Positions 1-5,285 of a stretch of 7,811 bases of DNA are shown here, in pieces. This stretch comes from Deltaproteobacteria bacterium ADurb.Bin026 (GTDB lineage: Bacteria; Desulfobacterota; Syntrophorhabdia; Syntrophorhabdales; Syntrophorhabdaceae): contig MWEV01000061.1 of the NCBI GenBank assembly GCA_002071245.1, forward strand, positions 1 through 7,811, in the 5' to 3' direction. The translations under genes were made by a program, and so were the position numbers. The notes beneath the pieces are model-generated. The model saw only the letters and a program-made list of their open reading frames with translations. It made no database searches and was not told the DNA's origin. How positions within the stretch are numbered: position 1 is the stretch's first letter; each line of letters opens with the position of its first letter.

Positions 1-348
1 CATGCCAGTGCAGGTCATCCCCCACCGCTTCTTGTATCAGCATCCGGTGATGTACTCGAACTGAGGACACAGAACATGTTCATCGGTGGTATGCCTGAAA
101 TGGTGTATGAGGGGGGTGCTGTTTTTGTAGATGCGTTTTCACATTTATATGTGTTTTCTGATGGTGTATTCGAGGTAACGAAAACAGATGGAACGATGTG
201 GTCATATGAGGAATTAAAGGAGTTTTTGCGGAAAAAACCCTTTGGGGGCTTATCCGAGATAGATGAGCTATGCGCATATCTGCAAGAAATTCATGGCAGC
301 GAAGGATTCGAAGACGACTTTTCCATGTTAAAGGTGGAGTTCAGGTGA
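1..348 (+). CDS. PP2C/SpoIIE-family serine phosphatase, C-terminal part (5' end outside window)
   Basis: The reading frame is open from base 1 to the TGA at 346-348, so 115 residues are visible and the start is missing. The sequence matches the end of a RsbU/SpoIIE-type PP2C phosphatase domain. It has an AGHPPPLLV motif near visible residues 4-12, the LYVFSDGVFEV strand with the metal-binding Asp-Gly at about residues 54-55, a WSYEELKEFL helix, and the closing EDDFSMLKVEF with an Asp pair at about 105-106. Family members dephosphorylate serine or threonine on anti-anti-sigma (STAS) or similar partners, often under control of an N-terminal sensor or receiver domain; no such domain can be seen here. 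The ATG at 76 is internal, because homologous sequence continues upstream of it. The gene converges on the RNase R gene with 67 bases between them and no clear terminator hairpin. The substrate is unknown. Confidence 0.88.
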   Translation, partial: HASAGHPPPLLVSASGDVLELRTQNMFIGGMPEMVYEGGAVFVDAFSHLYVFSDGVFEVTKTDGTMWSYEELKEFLRKKPFGGLSEIDELCAYLQEIHGSEGFEDDFSMLKVEFR

Positions 349-415
349 CATGAAGCAAATATCGGGCAGCGGACGCAGGAATATTGTATCGAGTGTTTGA
401 GAAGTCTTGTCATGA

Positions 416-2542
416 TTAGCTGTCTTTGACAATGCTGAAATGGAGACGGTTCAGTTCAGTATCGGCGAGCGTGACTTTAACCTTAATCCTGTCACCGATT
501 CGGTATATCTTTTTCGTCCTTCTTCCAAAAAGCCTGAATCTGTTTTCCTGAAAGACATAATAATCATCGTGAAGTTCGCTTAATAATGCGACGCCTTCAA
601 CGAAATAATCAAATAGTTCAACAAAAATGCCGAATGATGTGATGTGTGAAATCAAGCCTTCATATATTTCACCTATCTTGTCTTTCATAAAGAACACCTT
701 GATTCTGTCTTCTATCTCTCTTTCCGCTTCCATTGAGATGCGCTCACGCTCAGACAGATGGATTGCCATTCGTTCAAGTTCCTCCTCAGGTAAAAACCTT
801 GCCTTATCCATTTTGAGATTGTATAAAAGCGCATATTTCAAAGCCCTGTGACATACAAGGTCTGGGTATCTTCTGATAGGAGATGTGAAGTGAAGATAAC
901 ATTTAGATGCAAGCCCAAAATGGCCTTTATTCGAGGCTGAATATTTTGCCTGCTTCATGGACTTGAGAAGGGTTTTGTTTACGAGATATTCATATTGCGT
1001 ACCGCTTACATCCTTAAGGATAGATTGAAGTTGACTTGCTGAGGCGTCAATCTTTTTATGTTTTAATGGCAGGTTGTTTAGCAGCCTCTCAAAATCGACC
1101 AATTTTTCTCGGTCGGGGCGTTCGTGGATCCTATATAATGCGGGTATTTTGTTGCTAAACAGGTATCTGGCTACAGCCTCGTTTGCACTTATCATGAATT
1201 CTTCGATAATTCTATGGGCGAACAGCCTTTCCGACCTCACTATACCTGAAACCTTGCCTTTTATGTCCAGCAAAACCTCTGGTTCTGGCAGATCAAAATC
1301 GAGGCTTCCCCGTTGTTCCCTTTTTTTCGATAATATCTCAGATAGTTCTCTCATCAATTCAAGTTCTGGCATCACCTCTTTCAATTCCTTGATAATCTTT
1401 TTATCCCTGTGTATAAGCGCCATTTCAACTTTAGAGTATGTGAGTCTTGCTGCGCTTTTTATAATTGATTCAAAAAAGGATGTTTCCTTTAATGAACCGT
1501 CTTTTGTGAAAGACATCTTGACAGTCATTGCAAGCCTGTCCTCATTGGGATTAATACTGCACATTATGTTTGAAAGAATTTTTGGAAGCATGGGTATGAC
1601 TGTTCCTGGAAAGTAGATGCTCGTTCCTCTTTGATATGCCTCTATATCAACGGCAAGGCCTGGCTTCACATAGTGGGAGACATCCGCAATAGAAACGTAA
1701 AGGTTATAATAGTTCAATACTTTTTCGATAAACACTGCATCATCAAAATCTTTTGCTGACTCTCCGTCTATCGTTATATGTTTCAATGAACGTAGGTCAA
1801 CCCTGCCTTTGCCTAATCCAATCAAAGAAGTTTCTTTTGCCTCTGTATTGACAACCTTTTTAAATCTCTGCGGAAGATTGTGTTTAAATGTTACAAACTG
1901 TGTAATGGATTTTACATCGTTTAAACCTTTAAAAACCTTTATAATCTTGCATGTAGGGTCTTTTCCATCTTCCGGGTATTTTATAATATTTGCTGCAACA
2001 AGGTCGTCGAGGGATATTTTTTCAAAAGATGGGTTTTCGACTATGAAGTGGTACGGTATTTTTCCTTCTTCTGAAACAACATACCATATGTCCTTTAAAG
2101 CCTTTACATACCCAGTTATGTGTTTTGTCTTTCTTTCTAAGACCTTTATGACCTTTCCTTCCTTTTTGCCTTTGAAAGAATGCTCAATCCTTGCAATGAC
2201 TTTATCGCCGTGGAATGCCTGCTTGATTGAGCAGGAGGGGATAAAGATATCCTTTTCGCCATCTTTTTCAGAGATTAAAAAACCATTGCCGTTTCTTGTG
2301 CACCACAACGTACCTGATTTAAGGTTCATCTCAGTTGGTATCCCATATAATCCGCTTTTTAGCATTATGACAGAGCCTTCCCTGAGCAGATCTTTCAAGT
2401 GGTTTCTAATGGTTTTACGACCTGCCTTGCCGACTCGAAGTATCTTTTCCAGTTCTTTCTGGCTCAAAGGTCTTTTGGATTCCTTCAGAGCTTTTTGAAT
2501 ATCTTTTCTGTTGATAAAAGAGTTTTTCCCTGTTTTTTTCAT
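416..2542 (-). CDS. rnr: Ribonuclease R (RNB-family 3'-5' exoribonuclease)
   Basis: A 708-residue protein with the full RNase R layout: an N-terminal winged-helix region (about 10-70), two cold-shock/OB domains (about 75-140 and 141-215), the RNB catalytic domain (about 245-575) and a C-terminal S1 domain (about 622-704). The catalytic motif IDGESAKDFDDAV keeps the four metal-binding aspartates expected from RNase II/R (D259, D265, D267, D268); a Ser replaces the frequent but non-catalytic Asp before the Ala. HFGLA (541-545) and HFTSPIRRYPDL (551-562) are family hallmarks. RNase R degrades structured RNA processively from the 3' end and acts in rRNA, tRNA and mRNA quality control in the cytoplasm. 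It lacks the long lysine-rich tail of the roughly 800-residue enterobacterial enzyme, as many shorter homologues do. The ATG at 2542 has AAGGA three bases upstream and sits 24 bases after the MEMO-AMMECR1 stop, suggesting it is the last gene of that operon. Confidence 0.96.
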   Translation of the reverse strand: MKKTGKNSFINRKDIQKALKESKRPLSQKELEKILRVGKAGRKTIRNHLKDLLREGSVIMLKSGLYGIPTEMNLKSGTLWCTRNGNGFLISEKDGEKDIFIPSCSIKQAFHGDKVIARIEHSFKGKKEGKVIKVLERKTKHITGYVKALKDIWYVVSEEGKIPYHFIVENPSFEKISLDDLVAANIIKYPEDGKDPTCKIIKVFKGLNDVKSITQFVTFKHNLPQRFKKVVNTEAKETSLIGLGKGRVDLRSLKHITIDGESAKDFDDAVFIEKVLNYYNLYVSIADVSHYVKPGLAVDIEAYQRGTSIYFPGTVIPMLPKILSNIMCSINPNEDRLAMTVKMSFTKDGSLKETSFFESIIKSAARLTYSKVEMALIHRDKKIIKELKEVMPELELMRELSEILSKKREQRGSLDFDLPEPEVLLDIKGKVSGIVRSERLFAHRIIEEFMISANEAVARYLFSNKIPALYRIHERPDREKLVDFERLLNNLPLKHKKIDASASQLQSILKDVSGTQYEYLVNKTLLKSMKQAKYSASNKGHFGLASKCYLHFTSPIRRYPDLVCHRALKYALLYNLKMDKARFLPEEELERMAIHLSERERISMEAEREIEDRIKVFFMKDKIGEIYEGLISHITSFGIFVELFDYFVEGVALLSELHDDYYVFQENRFRLFGRRTKKIYRIGDRIKVKVTLADTELNRLHFSIVKDS

Positions 2543-2566
2543 ATGTCCTTTATATTTAGGTTGGTA

Positions 2567-4090
2567 TTATTCGGAGAATATTTGGGCTGTGAATGTATAG
2601 GTTTTAGTGCCTTTTTCATTCCATGCATTTTGTGGAAGACCTGCCTTTCGACACGTTTGACTGAGGAACTCATCCCTGTTCCACTTGTTTTCAGTTGCAA
2701 CCTGTGGCAACAGCAGGCCTGAACGACTGCCTCTTGTAATATATAAGCCATGTTTGCCAACTTCAATTTGGTTTGGATTTTCAACGGGCATAAGAGGTGT
2801 AAGCGCTGATATTTCTATGCTGATATCTTTAAGTTCTTTTTTGGAAACAGGCAGAAAACGTGGATCTTTTGTAGATGACGATATGGTCATCTCAATGACA
2901 GCCTTGTATAGAGGTTCAATAGGCATGATATACCCTATGCAACCACGAAGTTCATCGTGTTTCTTTAGGGTTACGAATACGCCTCTTTTTTCGAGTAATT
3001 GGCCTTCTTTGATATCAAACTTGGGTATATTGCCATTTGAAATAAACTCTTCAAGTGTTTTTCGGGCAATCGTCAGAAGTGTTTTCTGCTCTTTTAAGCT
3101 TAATTCATTATCATTTTTGTCGGCATACATGAATGCAGTTGCTCCGTATCCCACCACCCTGTTTTTATCCCCTGTTACATCACCTGAATTTGCATAATTG
3201 AGTGTTTTAACGTGGGCATTAAGCTTTGATGCCATCATCATAAGCGTTATAACTCCTGGCGCACCGCATAACTCGCAGTTTCCATTCTGCAAGTTTTCGA
3301 ATAATCGGTCAACGTCGAGATGTTCAATGTATTTCAGGGTAACCCTGTCCATTTGGGAAGCCTTGTTGTATGAATGATAATGGGACATATCGGATGACGC
3401 TACAAAAAGAATATCTTTGGGATTTTGTTCAAGGAGCCTAAGAAGTGCATCAGAGAGCCTTTTGTAATCATCTTTTTCAATAAAACCTACAGCAAGAGGC
3501 ACAATTTTAAATGATTTCAGGGTTTTTTGAAGAAAGGGTAATTGCACCTCAAGTGAATGCTCACGGGCGAAGGCAGCAGGATAAACCTTTATTGCATTGC
3601 AGTTATCCATAAGTGTCTTTGCTGTTTTATTATCCACCTGCACAGTGCCGAGCGGGGTTTCCCATGAACCGACAGGGTATATTGAGATACCTCTAAAAGG
3701 TACCTGATGGCTTGGACCAATAATGATAACAGTCTTGTAGTCCCTGTCTTTTATCTGGTTATATGCATATGCGGCAACTTGCCCAGAGTAGTCGTATCCT
3801 GCATGTGGGGATATGAGACCAAAGATGTGTGAAGCTGTCCTTTTGGTCTGAGTGCTTGCCGCCTTTAGATATATGTCCAATCTTTTTTCGAGTTGATTTC
3901 TTTCTGCGGGATAAAACGAACCTGCAAAAACCGGTTTTTTAACCTTCTGAAGCGTATCATCAGCGTATGATTTTTCAAAGATGTGGGGAAGCAGAATGAG
4001 AAGAGCAGCACAAGAAAACAAAATAAATAAAAAATTGCAAAATATTCGCATTTCTAATTTTGTAATCTGAGTTTTTAAATCTTTTTTCAT
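2567..4090 (-). CDS. amrB-amrA: AmmeMemoRadiSam proteins B and A fused (MEMO-AMMECR1) with N-terminal signal or anchor
   Basis: A fusion of 507 residues from the chosen start. Residues about 13-43 form a basic then strongly hydrophobic stretch ending KSYADD, which looks like a Sec signal peptide (cleavage possibly after SYA) or a membrane anchor. Residues about 50-323 are a MEMO domain: SPHAGYDYSG (94-103), GPSHQVPF (125-132), REHSLEVQLPFL (176-187), SSDMSHYHSY (232-241) and CGAPG (275-279). H96, H128, H237 and C275 align with the metal-site residues of human MEMO1 (H49, H81, H192, C244). Residues about 330-505 are an AMMECR1 domain with LRGCIG (381-386), TKDPRFLPVSKKEL and the LLPQVATENKW region. 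The two families often occur as adjacent genes next to the radical SAM partner; their shared reaction is not settled. The ATG at 4090 overlaps the upstream TGA as ATGA and lies seven bases after a G7 tract. An ATG at 4096 and a TTG at 4120 are also in frame. Translational coupling with the upstream gene is likely. Confidence 0.92.
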   Translation of the reverse strand: MKKDLKTQITKLEMRIFCNFLFILFSCAALLILLPHIFEKSYADDTLQKVKKPVFAGSFYPAERNQLEKRLDIYLKAASTQTKRTASHIFGLISPHAGYDYSGQVAAYAYNQIKDRDYKTVIIIGPSHQVPFRGISIYPVGSWETPLGTVQVDNKTAKTLMDNCNAIKVYPAAFAREHSLEVQLPFLQKTLKSFKIVPLAVGFIEKDDYKRLSDALLRLLEQNPKDILFVASSDMSHYHSYNKASQMDRVTLKYIEHLDVDRLFENLQNGNCELCGAPGVITLMMMASKLNAHVKTLNYANSGDVTGDKNRVVGYGATAFMYADKNDNELSLKEQKTLLTIARKTLEEFISNGNIPKFDIKEGQLLEKRGVFVTLKKHDELRGCIGYIMPIEPLYKAVIEMTISSSTKDPRFLPVSKKELKDISIEISALTPLMPVENPNQIEVGKHGLYITRGSRSGLLLPQVATENKWNRDEFLSQTCRKAGLPQNAWNEKGTKTYTFTAQIFSE

Positions 4091-5196
4091 ATCCATACCC
4101 CCCCTATCTTTGTCCCGCAATATTTACACCTTCCGTTTTTTATTGCGTTTTCAAGGATATTATAGCCTGATCTTTTTACAAGCATCTTTTTGCAATTGGG
4201 ACAATAGGTATTGTCGCCAGGATGACCTGGAACATTACCGATATACGGGTAATGTAGCCCGGCTTTGATTGCTATTTCTCGTGCCTTTTCAAGTGTGCCA
4301 ACTGGTGTTGGTGGAACACCTGTCATTTTGTAAGTTGGGTAAAAACGGGAAAAGTGTACCGGTGTATCGATGCCAACGTTATGCCTAATCCATTCACACA
4401 TATTAGTTATCGTTGCGATATCATCATTGTAACCCGGGATTATGAGATTTGTTATCTCTACCCACACACCTGATTTTTTTAATGTTTTAATAGTTTCAAG
4501 AACAGGACTCAAATTAGCCTCACAGATCTTATTGTAAAAGCTGTTGTTGAATCCCTTAAGATCAATATTCGCAGCGTCTAAGTATTTACATAGTTCTTTG
4601 AGAGGTTCCTGATTTATATAACCGTTCGTGTGGTTTACATTGAGGATGCCTTTGCTTTTGGCAATTTTAGCCGTGTCAATCATGTATTCGTAAAAGTTGG
4701 TTGGCTCAGTGTATGTGTATGCAATGCTTTTACATCCGCTTAATTTGGCGGCTGAAACGATCTTGTCAGGGGTGGCGTACTGATTTATGGACTCAAGTGG
4801 TGAGATTTGAGAAATCTGCCAGTTCTGGCAGAATTTACACCTTAGATTACATCCTGCGCTTGCAATGGAAAAGCTCAAGCTTTTTGGATGATAGTTATAA
4901 AATGGCTTTTTTTCGATAGGGTCAACGTGTATGGCGCATGGTTGGGCATATCCGAGTGCATAGAGTGTGCCTTTTATGTTTTTTCTTGCCTTGCAGAAAC
5001 CTGTTTCCCCTTCTGCTATGACACATTCCCGCGGGCACAATTGGCAGGCCACGATCATCTTCTTTTCGTCTATCCGATGATAATAACTTGCCTCCTTGAG
5101 GGGCGGTTCTGTTTTTGCGTAAAGTCTCTCTGGCGCTCCCTTAAAGATAAATGGGGTTAGCATTGTGATTTTCAAAAAGGCTCTTCTGGTGATCAT
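4087..5196 (-). CDS. amrS: AmmeMemoRadiSam system radical SAM enzyme with Tat-like N-terminus
   Basis: A 369-residue radical SAM protein. The [4Fe-4S] cluster motif CNLRCKFC gives CX3CX2C at C116, C120 and C123. It follows a family-typical N-terminal cysteine set (C51, C54, C58, C68, in CQLCPREC and GFC) and YHPKSLSFSIASAGC. TYTEPT (161-166) and GNVPGHPGDNTYCPNC (320-335) match the AmrS family, and the end carries a zinc-ribbon-like pair, CPNC (332-335) and CKYC (357-360). Like pyruvate formate-lyase activase relatives, it should cleave S-adenosylmethionine reductively to a 5'-deoxyadenosyl radical; its substrate is not known. The N-terminus MITRRAFLK fits the twin-arginine consensus and is followed by a short hydrophobic run and LYAKTE, so export of the folded enzyme is possible, although the hydrophobic core is weak. 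The start at 5196 has AGGA nine bases upstream. It shares an ATGA overlap with the MEMO-AMMECR1 gene. The family call is firm; location is inference. Confidence 0.93.
   Translation of the reverse strand: MITRRAFLKITMLTPFIFKGAPERLYAKTEPPLKEASYYHRIDEKKMIVACQLCPRECVIAEGETGFCKARKNIKGTLYALGYAQPCAIHVDPIEKKPFYNYHPKSLSFSIASAGCNLRCKFCQNWQISQISPLESINQYATPDKIVSAAKLSGCKSIAYTYTEPTNFYEYMIDTAKIAKSKGILNVNHTNGYINQEPLKELCKYLDAANIDLKGFNNSFYNKICEANLSPVLETIKTLKKSGVWVEITNLIIPGYNDDIATITNMCEWIRHNVGIDTPVHFSRFYPTYKMTGVPPTPVGTLEKAREIAIKAGLHYPYIGNVPGHPGDNTYCPNCKKMLVKRSGYNILENAIKNGRCKYCGTKIGGVWI
4088..4104 (-). promoter_or_regulatory. Ribosome binding site and ATGA overlap deciding the amrB-amrA start
   Basis: Read on the minus strand, a run of seven G (4104-4098) is followed by TATGGATATGA. 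The final ATGA (4090-4087) joins the start of the MEMO-AMMECR1 gene with the TGA of amrS, the classic arrangement for translational coupling. The G run is the only purine-rich tract at a suitable distance from this ATG and also encodes two glycines near the end of AmrS. The ATG at 4096 is only one base after the G run, too close for normal initiation, which favours 4090. Confidence 0.6.
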
Positions 5197-5214
5197 GTCA
5201 TTATGTCCTGTTGA

Positions 5215-5220
5215 ATTATA
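5215..5220 (-). promoter_or_regulatory. Possible -10 element upstream of amrS
   Basis: On the minus strand a perfect TATAAT lies 18 bases before the amrS ATG, inside the 89-base gap 5197-5285. About 17 bases further upstream there is only a T-rich stretch and no good TTGACA-like box. The implied transcript leader would be only about a dozen bases, with the AGGA Shine-Dalgarno at its very end. It may be an internal promoter for amrS, amrB-amrA and rnr, or chance in AT-rich DNA. The rest of the gap holds a T6 run (5239-5244) preceded by GGGG, but I see no stable stem, so no terminator is called. Confidence 0.25.
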
Positions 5221-5285
5221 CTATATCATGAATGTAGAAAAAACACCCCTTGTCATTTGTTTTGAGGCAATTTTTTGGGAAATGA

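Noticed and set aside
349..415. Terminator expected between the converging phosphatase and RNase R genes
   Set aside because: No inverted repeat with a T run was found on either strand.
1074..1616. Open reading frame of 180 codons on the plus strand inside the RNase R gene
   Set aside because: It lies wholly antisense to a clearly conserved enzyme, is Ser/Leu-rich as expected of a reverse-frame shadow, and resembles no family.
1809..2498. Open reading frame of 229 codons on the plus strand inside the RNase R gene
   Set aside because: Same situation: antisense to conserved OB and RNB coding sequence, with no recognisable domain or ribosome binding site.
2685..3197. Plus-strand open frame of 170 codons opposite MEMO-AMMECR1
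   Set aside because: It is a reverse-frame shadow of conserved AMMECR1 and MEMO motifs with no independent support.
5230..5285. Possible terminator between the membrane-protein gene and amrS
   Set aside because: There is a T6 run after GGGG on the minus strand, but only three or four weak pairs could form upstream of it.
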